The position numbers were made by a program, and so were the translations under genes. From Caballeronia sp. SEWSISQ10-4 2 (lineage in GTDB: Bacteria; Pseudomonadota; Gammaproteobacteria; Burkholderiales; Burkholderiaceae), in NCBI RefSeq assembly GCF_030464885.1, contig NZ_JALPRJ010000044.1, positions 1 to 64,000 on the forward strand: DNA of 64,000 bases. The letters run 5' to 3'. Positions 1 through 8,968 of the stretch are shown here, in pieces (positions within the stretch are counted from its first letter, which is position 1; each line of letters opens with the position of its first letter). The notes below the pieces were generated by a model. That model was not told the DNA's origin and made no database searches. It saw only the letters and a list, made by a program, of their open reading frames with translations.

Positions 1-541
1 TCTTACCCTCGAAGTTCGCGCCGTCTCCCGGGGCCTGATCATCGTCGCGGCGCACAAAGCTTTTATGACCGGCCCACGCCTGAATCAACGTGCCATCGAC
101 GCTGAAGTGCTCACCGCAAAGCCAGCACTTCTTCTCGGCAATGCCCACAACCTCGTTGAAGAACTCGATGACCGCGTCATGCTTGATCAGGCGCTCGCGG
201 TTCTTGGTGAAGACGGTGGGCACCCACACGGCATCGTCCATCGACAGCCCGATAAACCAACGAAACAGCAGGTTATATTGAACCTGCTCCATCAACTGGC
301 GCTCCGAGCGAACGCTATAGAGCACTTGCAACAGCATCGCGCGCAGCAGCTTCTCCGGGGCAATGCTGGGCCGCCCACCTTTGATCTCAGCCTCGTACAT
401 GCCGGCAAACAAGCGGTCCATCTTGGCCAAAGCTGCGTTGGCCATCTTGCGAATCGAGCGCAGCGGATGATCGGCTGGAACAAAGTCCTCCAACTTACGC
501 AAGGTGAACAAGTTCTCGGTAAAGCTATCGGCGCCGCGCAT
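1..541 (-). CDS. IS5-family transposase, N-terminal part (continues past window edge)
   Basis: This is the first ~180 codons of a DDE transposase read on the minus strand; the frame is open to the left edge of the window. After the start at 541 comes the N-terminal stretch FTLRKLEDFVPADHPLR that is typical of IS5-group transposases, then a helical DNA-binding-like region. The motif SVDGTLIQAW at about residue 150 supplies the first catalytic Asp of the DDE triad. The remaining D and E lie outside the window, so I cannot tell whether the element is intact. The two plus-strand frames over the same bases are antisense shadows. Confidence 0.88.
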   Translation of the reverse strand, partial: MRGADSFTENLFTLRKLEDFVPADHPLRSIRKMANAALAKMDRLFAGMYEAEIKGGRPSIAPEKLLRAMLLQVLYSVRSERQLMEQVQYNLLFRWFIGLSMDDAVWVPTVFTKNRERLIKHDAVIEFFNEVVGIAEKKCWLCGEHFSVDGTLIQAWAGHKSFVRRDDDQAPGDGANFEGK

Positions 542-640
542 CGCTTCTCACAGTTGTGGGGTCTTTACTAACAACGTTTGAACTGACCTTTTGGGTGACT
601 TCGGGGCGAGGTATTTCCGCAGCCTGCTAAGCAGCAGCAA
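1..640 (-). mobile_element. Terminal part of an IS5-type insertion sequence
   Basis: The transposase starts at 541, so the 5' terminal inverted repeat should lie a short distance to its right, roughly between 550 and 640. I cannot fix the exact end or a target duplication because the other end is outside the window. The neighbouring DUF2968 gene appears intact, so the insertion did not disrupt it. Confidence 0.5.
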
Positions 641-705
641 CCCGGCACTGACCCCGACCACCCGCCCCAAAACCCCCAAACAGAACCCCGAGTGCGAACG
701 AAAAA

Positions 706-1416
706 TCACCGCGCCGGCATCAGATCGCCATCTGCCTGACGCTGAAGATCCTGCACCTTGCTCTGCAACGCACGCAATTCGGCTTGCGCCGCGTCCTGCT
801 GGGCACGCAACGTACGAATCGCTTCCTGCTGCTGTGCCTGACGGTCGACCACCAGGCTTTGCTGCGCGCGCGCCACATCGACATCCGCTTGAAGACGGTT
901 CGCTCGCTGCTGCTGCAAAGCGATCAGCCGATCCGCGAAAGCGTTTTCCGCCTGCAATTTCTCACGGCGGATTTCCGAATCCGCTAGCTGAGCCGTGGTC
1001 TTGGCGAAGTCGGCATAGACAACTTCGGCGCGTGTATCGGTCTGCGTCTTGATCACCCGCCAGAACTTCTTTTGCTGGAAAAGCGCGACGTAATACAACA
1101 TCTCATCGGGATAGAACAACAGGCTTGCACCGTAGCTGCCGTTATAAGTGGTGCGCATTTCGACCACCTTGCCGTCGCGGATCATCTGCTGCAACTCGGT
1201 AACATTGCCGTTGCCCTGCGCCTGCGGTTCGTCCGCCGCGCCGTTGATCAGAAGACTGCGCCGCGCGCTCGCGTCGCCGAGGGCATTCCCCGGTGCCGAC
1301 GCCGGATCTTGCGCCGCCACGATGGTTGTCGCGGTTGTTGCAGCGTAAGCCGTCGTGCAGACCACCGCGCATGCCAATAGAACTACCCCGTACGACCATT
1401 TATTATTGGATTTCAT
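706..1416 (-). CDS. DUF2968 family exported coiled-coil protein
   Basis: A 236-residue protein of unknown function of the DUF2968 type seen in Burkholderia and relatives. I start at the ATG at 1416 because it gives a clean signal peptide (MKSNNKWSYG, then a hydrophobic stretch ending CTTAYA); the upstream in-frame ATG at 1482 adds 22 residues that would bury the signal. The central part (about residues 65-120) contains VTELQQMIRDGKVVEMRTTYNGSYGASL-type sequence. The last ~100 residues are rich in A, Q, L, R and D with heptad spacing, which predicts a long coiled coil. It is probably periplasmic. It stands alone, convergent with nothing, between the IS end and a LysR gene. Confidence 0.82.
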   Translation of the reverse strand: MKSNNKWSYGVVLLACAVVCTTAYAATTATTIVAAQDPASAPGNALGDASARRSLLINGAADEPQAQGNGNVTELQQMIRDGKVVEMRTTYNGSYGASLLFYPDEMLYYVALFQQKKFWRVIKTQTDTRAEVVYADFAKTTAQLADSEIRREKLQAENAFADRLIALQQQRANRLQADVDVARAQQSLVVDRQAQQQEAIRTLRAQQDAAQAELRALQSKVQDLQRQADGDLMPAR

Positions 1417-1621
1417 GGAATTTCCGAGTTCTTTGAACAAAGCAAAACCGACGGAATTATGGCAGATAGAATGCCCGGACATTAATGAAGGAAATGGGAG
1501 CGCCGGATAATCCCGGTGCTTGGTAAGACAACTGCAGAGTCAGCTACAGAGTCAGCCGCGACATTTTTCAAACACCTTGCCAAGAACACGGCCCCCGTCC
1601 CGACACCCCGACACCCCGGCA

Positions 1622-2494
1622 TCACCTGAAAATATCCGCAACAAGGTTCGACACCGCCCGGATCCGCTCGCTCCCGCGAAGCGCCGGATGCAGCACCATC
1701 CAGACATCCTGGTCCAGCTCCCTGATATGCGGTTCGACGCAAACAAGATCGCTGGTCGTATCGCCGGCAAGTTGAGCGAGCACGCCTAGCCCTGAGCCGC
1801 CCAGCACGCCGTCGAACACACCCAGGACGTAGCTGCTGCGAAGACTAGGAGCAGGCGCACCCGGCAGTGTCTTCAGCCAGCGGGCTGCAGGATGATCGCC
1901 CCGGCGCTCGTCATAACCCACAAAGGACAGCTTGCTCCATTCCTTTTTCTTGATGGCTACCTTGTGGCGCAGGTAATAGTCCCGCGATGCATACAAGCCA
2001 AAGCGGACTTTACCAATCCGGCGTACATACAGGTCGCCCTCCTCGGGGCATTCCGACCAGATGGCGATATCCGCTTCGCGCCGGGCAAGGTTGTACGGCC
2101 GCTGCGAGGTCAGCACTTCGATAGCCAGTCCAGGAAACCGCTCCTGGAACGAGCCAAGCAGCTTCATCAGGATGTAGGACATCCATTCGACCGCATTGAT
2201 CCTTACCGTCCCTTCCAGCCCATGAGAACCGGTGACGTCTCCTGCGCGTTCGATCTGGTGCGCGAGCGCCTCCATCTGTTCGGCCCACGTAAGCACCCTC
2301 TGCCCGAAAGCCGTTGCTACACACCCGGAAGGCATCCGGTCAATCAGGGGTTCACCTAATCTTCTTTCAAGCTCCGTCAGACGACGCGACAACGTCGCAG
2401 CGCTCAGATCGCAAGCCGTGGCGGCGGCTCTCATGGTTCCTTCGCGGGCGATGGCAAGCAAAATTCGCAGGTCGTCCCAGTCAACGTGTTCCAT
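1622..2494 (-). CDS. LysR-family transcriptional regulator
   Basis: A 290-residue LysR-type regulator. The N-terminal winged helix-turn-helix (about residues 1-60; WDDLRILLAIAREGTM, then LSAATLSRRLTELERRLGEPL) is followed by a periplasmic-binding-like effector domain. The ATG at 2494 begins MEHVDWDDLR, which fits the family; the upstream extension to 2593 adds 33 residues with no family resemblance. The HTH uses SRRLTELERRLG, typical of the subgroup that regulates one divergent gene. Here the divergent neighbour is rbsB, 250 bp away, but LysR control of ribose transport is not usual, so the target is uncertain. Confidence 0.9.
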   Translation of the reverse strand: MEHVDWDDLRILLAIAREGTMRAAATACDLSAATLSRRLTELERRLGEPLIDRMPSGCVATAFGQRVLTWAEQMEALAHQIERAGDVTGSHGLEGTVRINAVEWMSYILMKLLGSFQERFPGLAIEVLTSQRPYNLARREADIAIWSECPEEGDLYVRRIGKVRFGLYASRDYYLRHKVAIKKKEWSKLSFVGYDERRGDHPAARWLKTLPGAPAPSLRSSYVLGVFDGVLGGSGLGVLAQLAGDTTSDLVCVEPHIRELDQDVWMVLHPALRGSERIRAVSNLVADIFR

Positions 2495-2672
2495 TTTTGA
2501 AACGCTCGCTTTCGATTTTAGAGGTAGAATATCGCTAATCGCGAGGATAGCATTAGAGCCCGATGGGCCGGATTGGCACTCGCTATACGCCAAGGCTCAT
2601 GCATCGCCTTTTCTCGATGCGGCGTTAAAGGATGTGCCAATAAGAATGCCCTTCCAAATCGATTAATTAACG

Positions 2673-2696
2673 AATCGACTAACCGACTAAGCGACT
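2673..2696 (+). repeat. Three tandem copies of an 8-bp repeat upstream of rbsB
   Basis: The units AATCGACT, AACCGACT and AAGCGACT follow one another directly, with a degenerate fourth copy after them. They end about 50 bp before the rbsB start. They may be regulator half-sites on one face of the helix or a chance repeat. Confidence 0.4.
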
Positions 2697-2744
2697 CGCC
2701 GGCTATTCACTCAGTAGACCGAAGAGCGAACTAATGGAGACTCT

Positions 2745-3710
2745 ATGACCCGCAAGGCCAACCAAGCACGGCGCCGTGTACTCGCTGCAACCGCCGTATT
2801 CGCCGCATTCTCGCTGCTGCCTGTCTCATCGGCATTCGCTCAGTCGGCGAAAAAACCCACCGTTGCCCTCGTGATGAAATCGCTCGCCAACGAGTTTTTC
2901 CTCACCATGGAAACGGGCGCCAAGGATTATCAGGCCCATAACGCGAGCAAGTTCACGCTCATCACCAACGGCATCAAGGACGAAACCGACACCGCGAACC
3001 AGATTCGCATCGTGGAGCAAATGATCGTCTCGAAGGTCGATGCGCTTGTGATCGCCCCGGCCGATTCGAAAGCTCTGGTCCCGGTCATCAAGAAGGCCGT
3101 GGATGCCGGGATCATTGTGGTGAATATCGATAACCGGCTCGATCCGGACGTGCTCAAGTCGAAAGACCTGAACGTGCCGTTTGTCGGTCCGGATAACGCG
3201 AAGGGTGCGAGAGAGGTGGGCGCCTATCTTGCCAAGAAGCTCAAATCCGGCGATGAAGTCGGCATTATCGAAGGCGTATCGACCACGACCAACGCGCAGC
3301 AACGCACGGCCGGATTCAAGGAGGCGATGCAGGCGGGCGGCATGAAGGTCGTGGCGCTCCAGTCGGGCGACTGGGAAATCGACAAGGGCAACGCAGTGGC
3401 ATCGCAGATCCTGAACGCGAACCCGAACGTGAAAGCATTGCTGTGCGGCAACGACAACATGGCGATCGGCGCGGTTGCTGCAGTGCGGGCGGCCGGCAAG
3501 GCGGGCAAGGTGCAGGTGGTCGGTTACGACAACATCAACGCCATCAAGCCGATGCTCGCCGACGGCCGGGTTCTCGCCACCGCCGATCAATACGCCGCGA
3601 AGCAAGCAGTATTCGGTATCGACACGGCTTTGAAGGCGCTCTCCACGCACCAGAAGCAGTCGGAATTGTCGAGCGTGGTGGAAACGCCGGTCAACCTAGT
3701 CACCAAGTAA
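2745..3710 (+). CDS. rbsB: Ribose-type ABC transporter substrate-binding protein
   Basis: A 321-residue periplasmic sugar-binding protein of the RbsB/LacI-like fold. A signal peptide with twin Arg/Lys-rich start (MTRKANQARRR) and a cleavage region ending SSAFAQ precedes the mature protein. The mature start KPTVALVMKSLANEFF and the hinge motif VVGYDNINA are characteristic of ribose/allose-type binding proteins. A good ribosome site (TGGAGA) lies just before the ATG. It is the first gene of an ABC cluster with rbsA and rbsC downstream and ribokinase nearby, which favours ribose; related pentoses or sugar alcohols cannot be excluded. Confidence 0.93.
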   Translation: MTRKANQARRRVLAATAVFAAFSLLPVSSAFAQSAKKPTVALVMKSLANEFFLTMETGAKDYQAHNASKFTLITNGIKDETDTANQIRIVEQMIVSKVDALVIAPADSKALVPVIKKAVDAGIIVVNIDNRLDPDVLKSKDLNVPFVGPDNAKGAREVGAYLAKKLKSGDEVGIIEGVSTTTNAQQRTAGFKEAMQAGGMKVVALQSGDWEIDKGNAVASQILNANPNVKALLCGNDNMAIGAVAAVRAAGKAGKVQVVGYDNINAIKPMLADGRVLATADQYAAKQAVFGIDTALKALSTHQKQSELSSVVETPVNLVTK

Positions 3711-3722
3711 GCGCATCAAGTC

Positions 3723-3754
3723 ATGCGTCATCGCGGTTAGCTGCGATGACGCAT
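3723..3754 (+). terminator. Intra-operon hairpin between rbsB and rbsA
   Basis: A perfect 12-bp inverted repeat, ATGCGTCATCGC and GCGATGACGCAT, with an 8-nt loop lies 12 bp after the rbsB stop. No T-run follows, so it is unlikely to be a strong intrinsic terminator. In ABC operons such hairpins often stabilise the upstream binding-protein message, giving more binding protein than membrane components; that role is inferred here. Confidence 0.7.
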
Positions 3755-3892
3755 ACATGAACGCTGCATGAGCGTAGAGTGTCCCGACGCGCCTTGTTTT
3801 GGTTTCAAGCGTTCAAACGTGTAGTACGTTCCGGCTCTTTATGGCCGGGGCGGAACTCGCAGTCAAGTACCCTCCCCAGCCTCTCATAAGCG

Positions 3893-5491
3893 ATGCCAAG
3901 TCCAATCGTCCCTTCCGCCGACATAGCGCCAGTGCTGACCATTCACGGGATCGGCAAGACCTACGTCGAACCGGTGCTCGCGGACGTTTCGCTCCATCTG
4001 CGTCCCGGCGAAGTACTCGCGCTGACAGGCGAAAATGGCGCCGGCAAGAGCACGCTGTCGAAGATCGTAGGCGGTCTTGTGACGCCCACGACCGGTTCGA
4101 TGCAGCTGGGAGGCATCTCGTATGCGCCGTCGAGCCGCAGCGACGCCGAAGCGCACGGCGTGCGCATGGTGATGCAGGAACTGAACCTGCTGCCCACGCT
4201 GTCCGTCGCCGAAAATCTCTTTCTGAATCGCCTGCCCAAACGCGGCCTCGGCTGGATCGACCGCGCCACGCTGCGCGAAGATGCGCGTCAGGCGATGGCC
4301 CAGGTCGGGCTCGACGCCATCGACCCGGACACGCTCGTGGGTGAACTCGGCATCGGCCATCAACAGATGGTCGAGATCGCCCGCAACCTGATCGGCGATT
4401 GCCGTGTGCTGATCCTCGATGAACCCACCGCCATGCTCACGGCTCGCGAAGTCGACCTGCTGTTCGAGCAAGTCGACCGCCTGAAATCGCGCGGCGTGGC
4501 GCTGGTCTATATCTCGCATCGGCTGGAAGAATTGGCAAGAATCGCTGAGCGCGCAGCAGTGTTGCGCGACGGCCGGCTCGTCCACGTCGACGCCATGCGT
4601 AACCTCACCAGCGACAAACTCGTCACGCTGATGGTCGGACGCGATATTGGCGAGCGCATCGATCTCGGCGAACGCCGGATCGGCGCAACGGCATTCAAGG
4701 TGCAAGGCATGACGCGCGGTAACGCCGTGCGCGACGTATCGTTTGAAGTCAAGGCCGGTGAGATCTTCGGCATCAGCGGTCTGATCGGCGCAGGACGCAC
4801 CGAACTCATGCGGCTGATCTATGGCGCAGACCGCGCGGATAGCGGCAGCATTGAAGTCGCGCATCGCGGTTCGGCGCTCAAGGCGGTCAGCATCAAATCA
4901 CCATCCGATGCAGTGAATCAAGGTATTGCGCTCATCACCGAAGACCGCAAGGGCGAAGGTTTGCTGCTGCCTCAGCCCATCGCCGCGAATATTTCGTTGG
5001 GCAATATCGGTGCGGTATCGAAGCATGGTTTCATTGACGCCCGCCGGGAAACTGCGCTCGCACAAAAGCAGATCGACGCCATGCGGATTCGCACGTCGAG
5101 TGCCGCGCAGCCGGTGTCCGAGCTCTCGGGCGGCAATCAGCAGAAGGTGGTGATCGGCCGCTGGATGGCACGCGACTGCACGGTGCTGCTCTTCGACGAA
5201 CCCACGCGCGGCATCGACGTCGGTGCCAAGTTCGACATCTATGCACTGATGGGCGCCCAGGCTCGCGAAGGCCGCGCGCTGGTGGTGGTGTCCAGCGACC
5301 TGCGCGAGTTGATGCTGATCTGCGACCGGATCGGCGTCATGTCTGCGGGACGCATGACCGGCGTCTTCGAACGCGATAACTGGTCACAGGACGCGCTACT
5401 CGCTGCAGCATTCGCGGGTTATGCGGGCCGCGATAAAATCCTCAGCGAATCTATCGAGCCAGAAAAACATATTACGGAGCACCAGTCATGA
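3893..5491 (+). CDS. rbsA: Ribose-type ABC transporter ATP-binding protein (fused two-domain)
   Basis: A 532-residue protein with two tandem ABC domains, as in RbsA/XylG/MglA. Domain 1 has Walker A GENGAGKS (46-53), and a Walker B around VLILDEPTAMLT. Domain 2 has the degenerate Walker A usual for this family (GLIGAGRTE) and an intact signature LSGGNQQKVVIGRW followed by LLFDEPTRGID. The protein drives sugar uptake at the inner membrane with RbsC. It follows rbsB by 182 bp including the hairpin, and its stop overlaps the rbsC start by 4 bp (ATGA), showing translational coupling with the permease. Confidence 0.95.
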   Translation: MPSPIVPSADIAPVLTIHGIGKTYVEPVLADVSLHLRPGEVLALTGENGAGKSTLSKIVGGLVTPTTGSMQLGGISYAPSSRSDAEAHGVRMVMQELNLLPTLSVAENLFLNRLPKRGLGWIDRATLREDARQAMAQVGLDAIDPDTLVGELGIGHQQMVEIARNLIGDCRVLILDEPTAMLTAREVDLLFEQVDRLKSRGVALVYISHRLEELARIAERAAVLRDGRLVHVDAMRNLTSDKLVTLMVGRDIGERIDLGERRIGATAFKVQGMTRGNAVRDVSFEVKAGEIFGISGLIGAGRTELMRLIYGADRADSGSIEVAHRGSALKAVSIKSPSDAVNQGIALITEDRKGEGLLLPQPIAANISLGNIGAVSKHGFIDARRETALAQKQIDAMRIRTSSAAQPVSELSGGNQQKVVIGRWMARDCTVLLFDEPTRGIDVGAKFDIYALMGAQAREGRALVVVSSDLRELMLICDRIGVMSAGRMTGVFERDNWSQDALLAAAFAGYAGRDKILSESIEPEKHITEHQS

Positions 5492-6489
5492 CTCTACAAA
5501 CCACTACGCAGAAATCGCAGACGGAGCCGCCCAAAAGCGCGAAGCCGATCGGCACGCGGCTGGGGTTTTCCAATTACCTGGGGCTGCTCGGCGCGCTGAT
5601 CGCGATGATCGCGTTGTTCTCCGTGCTGAGCTCGCACTTCCTGACCTACGACACGTTCAGCACAATCGCGAACCAGATTCCCGATCTGGTCGTGATGTCG
5701 GTGGGCATGACGTTCGTGCTGATCATCGCCGGCATCGATCTGTCAGTGGGTTCGGTGCTGGCGCTAGGCGCGGCCGTCACCAGCGTTGCGGCATTGCAAT
5801 GGCACTGGGGCGCGTTGCCGGCAGCGTTGCTCGGCATGGCCGGCGCCACGCTCACCGGCTGCGTGACCGGCGCCGTGACGGTGGGTTGGCGCATCCCTTC
5901 GTTCATCGTCTCGCTGGGCGTGCTGGAAGCGGCACGCGGCCTTGCCTACCAGATGACGAACTCGCGCACGGCATACATAGGCGACGCCTTCGACTTTCTC
6001 TCGAATCCCATCGCGTTCGGTATTTCTCCGTCGTTCCTGATTGCTATATTCGTGATGGTCGTGGCGCAGCTCGTGCTCACCCGAACGGTTTTTGGCCGCT
6101 ATCTGGTCGGCATCGGCACCAACGAGGAAGCAGTGCGGCTGGCCGGGGTCAACCCACGGCCGTACAAGGTCATCGTGTTCGCGCTGATGGGCCTGCTCTC
6201 GGGTCTCGCGGCGCTGTTCCAGATCTCGCGGCTTGAAGCGGCGGACCCCAACGCGGGCTCGGGGATCGAACTGCAGGTGATCGCGGCGGTGGTGATCGGC
6301 GGCACGAGTCTGATGGGCGGACGCGGTTCTGTCATCAGCACCTTCTTTGGCGTCCTGATCATATCCGTGCTTGCGGCAGGTCTCGCGCAAATAGGCGCGA
6401 ACGAACCGACCAAGCGGATCATCACCGGTGCGGTGATTGTCGTGGCGGTCGTACTCGATACCTATCGCAGCAAACGGCGCATCATGTGA
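5488..6489 (+). CDS. rbsC: Ribose-type ABC transporter permease
   Basis: A 333-residue polytopic membrane protein of the RbsC/AraH/XylH family with roughly eight to ten hydrophobic segments. The motifs GIDLSVGSVLALGA and VIGGTSLMGGRGSV are family hallmarks, the second forming the loop that contacts the ATPase. It begins four bases inside rbsA. A hydrophilic N-terminal tail of ~25 residues rich in Q, K and T precedes the first membrane segment. Together with rbsB and rbsA it makes a complete importer. Confidence 0.95.
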   Translation: MTLQTTTQKSQTEPPKSAKPIGTRLGFSNYLGLLGALIAMIALFSVLSSHFLTYDTFSTIANQIPDLVVMSVGMTFVLIIAGIDLSVGSVLALGAAVTSVAALQWHWGALPAALLGMAGATLTGCVTGAVTVGWRIPSFIVSLGVLEAARGLAYQMTNSRTAYIGDAFDFLSNPIAFGISPSFLIAIFVMVVAQLVLTRTVFGRYLVGIGTNEEAVRLAGVNPRPYKVIVFALMGLLSGLAALFQISRLEAADPNAGSGIELQVIAAVVIGGTSLMGGRGSVISTFFGVLIISVLAAGLAQIGANEPTKRIITGAVIVVAVVLDTYRSKRRIM

Positions 6490-6694
6490 GCCAAGTGTTG
6501 GCAAGCCCGGTGCCTGGCGCTTTTACAGCGGCGCTTTGGACGTTTCATTCGTGGTCAGCAGGTGCGAATGGCGGGCGGCTTGTGAAAGTGCTTCCCTATT
6601 ACCGGCGATGTTCGTGAGGTCAGGCTTGGCTTAGCGTGCTTAATAAGGCGCTTAGGCCCGATGATCCAGATGTTCGCCAGCAGGAGATCTGAAA

Positions 6695-7630
6695 ATGTCC
6701 AAAGAAGTAAAGCAAGGCTCCGTCCTCATCATGGGGAGTATCAATACCGATCTGGTCGCGCGTTCTCCGCATCTGCCCCGGCCGGGCGAGACAATCAGCG
6801 GGCATGAGTTCTCGCAAATCTCCGGCGGCAAGGGGGCAAACCAGGCGGTCGCGGCTGCACGTATCGGCGGTCGTGTGGTCATGGCGGGATGCGTTGGCGC
6901 GGATGCCAACGGCGCGTTGCGGCTGGCCGGTCTCGAAGTGGAAGGCATCGATTGCAGCGCAGTTGAAACCGATCCGTCGGTGCCAACGGGCGTCGCAATC
7001 GTCACGGTGGCGGACGACGGCCAGAATACGATAGTCGTTGTGCCAGGCAGCAACGGCCAGGTTACGCCCGAGATGGTCAAGCGCCATGAAGCGGTGATCA
7101 AAGCCGCGGACGTCGTGGTATGTCAGCTCGAAACACCTTGGGATTCGGTATATGCGACGCTGCTCACCGCGCGAAGGTTCGGCAAGCTGACCGTGTTGAA
7201 TCCAGCACCGGCTACCGGTCCGCTTCCCGCTGAATGGCTGCCGCTCGTCGATTATCTGGTTCCGAACGAAGTCGAAGCCGCCATCCTCGCAGGACTGCCG
7301 GTCGAATCGCAAAGCGGTGCACGCAGGGCCGCGAAAGAACTACAGAGATCGGGCGCGCGTAACGTCATTGTCACGCTCGGGTCGCAAGGCGCTTATCTCT
7401 TGCCTGAAACAGGGGAAGGCACGCACTTCCCTGCCCCCAGGGTTAATGCGGTCGATACGACTGCCGCCGGCGACACCTTCATCGGTGTCTTTGCCGCGCA
7501 GTTAGCGGCACGGCAACCCATAGAAGCCGCGATCAGCCTCGCCCAGCGAGCCGCCGCCATTTCCGTCACGCGCGCGGGCGCACAGCCCTCCATACCGACC
7601 CGAGGGGAAGTCGACAACATGCCCTCCTAG
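6695..7630 (+). CDS. rbsK: Ribokinase
   Basis: A 311-residue PfkB-family kinase. It carries the N-terminal signature GSINTDLVAR, the substrate/diglycine motif GGKGANQA, and the C-terminal anion-hole/catalytic motif DTTAAGDTFIG with the catalytic Asp. It phosphorylates ribose to ribose-5-phosphate in the cytosol. A strong ribosome site (CAGGAGAT) precedes the ATG. The 205-bp gap after rbsC may hold a secondary promoter, but gene order supports co-regulation with the transporter. Length matches the family (about 305-310). Confidence 0.94.
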   Translation: MSKEVKQGSVLIMGSINTDLVARSPHLPRPGETISGHEFSQISGGKGANQAVAAARIGGRVVMAGCVGADANGALRLAGLEVEGIDCSAVETDPSVPTGVAIVTVADDGQNTIVVVPGSNGQVTPEMVKRHEAVIKAADVVVCQLETPWDSVYATLLTARRFGKLTVLNPAPATGPLPAEWLPLVDYLVPNEVEAAILAGLPVESQSGARRAAKELQRSGARNVIVTLGSQGAYLLPETGEGTHFPAPRVNAVDTTAAGDTFIGVFAAQLAARQPIEAAISLAQRAAAISVTRAGAQPSIPTRGEVDNMPS

Positions 7631-7789
7631 TCTGGAATGGTCGCAGGGTTCGGATCACTCGATTTAGATTGAAACGTCGAAAACGTGCTGCCTAATTGCA
7701 GGGGCCACGCACGCTCTCGTCCAAGCTGCGGCATGGCGACATGCCGCAATGGTTTTTCGTCATCCAACCAATCTCGAATGGGAAAAGCA

Positions 7790-8896
7790 ATGAACCTGAG
7801 ACCTGCGTTTGTCCTGATGGCTTCTGTAGTTCTGGCGGCTTGCGGTGGAAACGGAAGCACGAACCCCGGGCCTTTGGCCAATACGCCGAAGGTCATCATG
7901 GATTCGGACTTCAATACGATGGGCGACGATGGCCAGCTCTTCGCAATGACCACGCAGTTAATGGCCCAAGGGAAAGTGAATCTGCTTGGCTTGACCGTGG
8001 TAACCGGCAATGACTGGCTATTGCAGGAACAAGCGGATGCGCTTAAGGCCGTGGAACGAATGGGCGTGCAGAACGTGGTCGGTGTTTATGCCGGCGCGAA
8101 TTACCCGCTGCAATACGATGTCGCCAGCATCCGCGCCCAGCAAGCAGCCAATCCCAACGGATATTTCGGCGCATGGAGCCGACCCGAACCCACTCAGGCT
8201 TCCCAACTGATCGCACCGCCCGATGGCTTCGCCACCAGCACGAAATTGCAGGCGCAGAACGCGTCGGACTTCATGATCGATACGATCAAGCGTTATCCGA
8301 ATCAGGTTACCATTATCGAAGTCGGACCGCCGACCAATCTCGCGACCGCGCTGCGCAAGGCGCCGGAAATCGCACCGCTTATCAAGCGGATTGTTTATAT
8401 GGGCGGCGCCATGGCTGTGCCGGGGAATGCGAATGCCGTGGGTGAGCTGAACTGGTGGTTCGATCCGCTCGCGACCCGCACCGTGCTGCAAACCACCATT
8501 CCTCAGTCCGTGATCCCGCTGGATGTGACTAATACCGTGCAGCTAACCGAAAGCGTCTACGACCAGATCGCCAACAATCCCAGCAAGCAGACCGCCGTCA
8601 CGAAAGCTTATGCGACGACCAATGCCAATGCCTTTGCCACCAATACTCACATCTACGATACGCTGACTATCGCCTATTTCCTCGATGCGACTTACGCGAC
8701 GCAGACAAAAAGCGCGTACCTGGATATAGACACAACCAGCGGCGAGGACCAGGGTCACGTCATGGTCTATCCCGATCAGCCGGTCGCGGGCGCTTCGCCG
8801 CAGAAGATCACCTACGTCACCCAATTCGATAACAACCGGTTCTTCAGTCTTTACATCGATCTGTTGACGCGCCCGGTTCCGGTGACCTTGCCTTAG
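7790..8896 (+). CDS. Lipoprotein nucleoside hydrolase (inosine-uridine type)
   Basis: A 368-residue protein. The ATG at 7790 gives a lipoprotein signal (MNLRPAF..., lipobox VLAAC with the lipidated Cys at residue 18), whereas the longer reading from 7685 does not. The mature part starts with PKVIMDSDFNTMGDDGQ, a variant of the DxDxxxDD calcium-binding motif of nucleoside hydrolases that keeps the key Asp residues. IIEVGPPTNLATALR is the second family motif. It probably splits nucleosides to base and ribose outside the cytoplasm, delivering ribose to the adjacent transporter. This is inferred from context; the exact nucleoside preference is unknown. Confidence 0.88.
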   Translation: MNLRPAFVLMASVVLAACGGNGSTNPGPLANTPKVIMDSDFNTMGDDGQLFAMTTQLMAQGKVNLLGLTVVTGNDWLLQEQADALKAVERMGVQNVVGVYAGANYPLQYDVASIRAQQAANPNGYFGAWSRPEPTQASQLIAPPDGFATSTKLQAQNASDFMIDTIKRYPNQVTIIEVGPPTNLATALRKAPEIAPLIKRIVYMGGAMAVPGNANAVGELNWWFDPLATRTVLQTTIPQSVIPLDVTNTVQLTESVYDQIANNPSKQTAVTKAYATTNANAFATNTHIYDTLTIAYFLDATYATQTKSAYLDIDTTSGEDQGHVMVYPDQPVAGASPQKITYVTQFDNNRFFSLYIDLLTRPVPVTLP

Positions 8897-8901
8897 GTTG
8901 G

Positions 8902-8956
8902 TTTCGCTCGCGCCAGTGGACGGGGTTTGGGTTTTGGTCCGCTGGCGCGAGCGAAA
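8902..8956. terminator. Long hairpin between convergent genes
   Basis: A 15-bp perfect inverted repeat (TTTCGCTCGCGCCAG at 8902-8916 and its complement at 8942-8956) is extended inwards by GGAC/GTCC with one wobble pair. It sits between the convergent nucleoside hydrolase and LysR genes, six bases after the former's stop, and can serve as a bidirectional terminator. A related sequence recurs at 10912. Confidence 0.75.
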
Positions 8957-8968
8957 AACCCGAAAACC

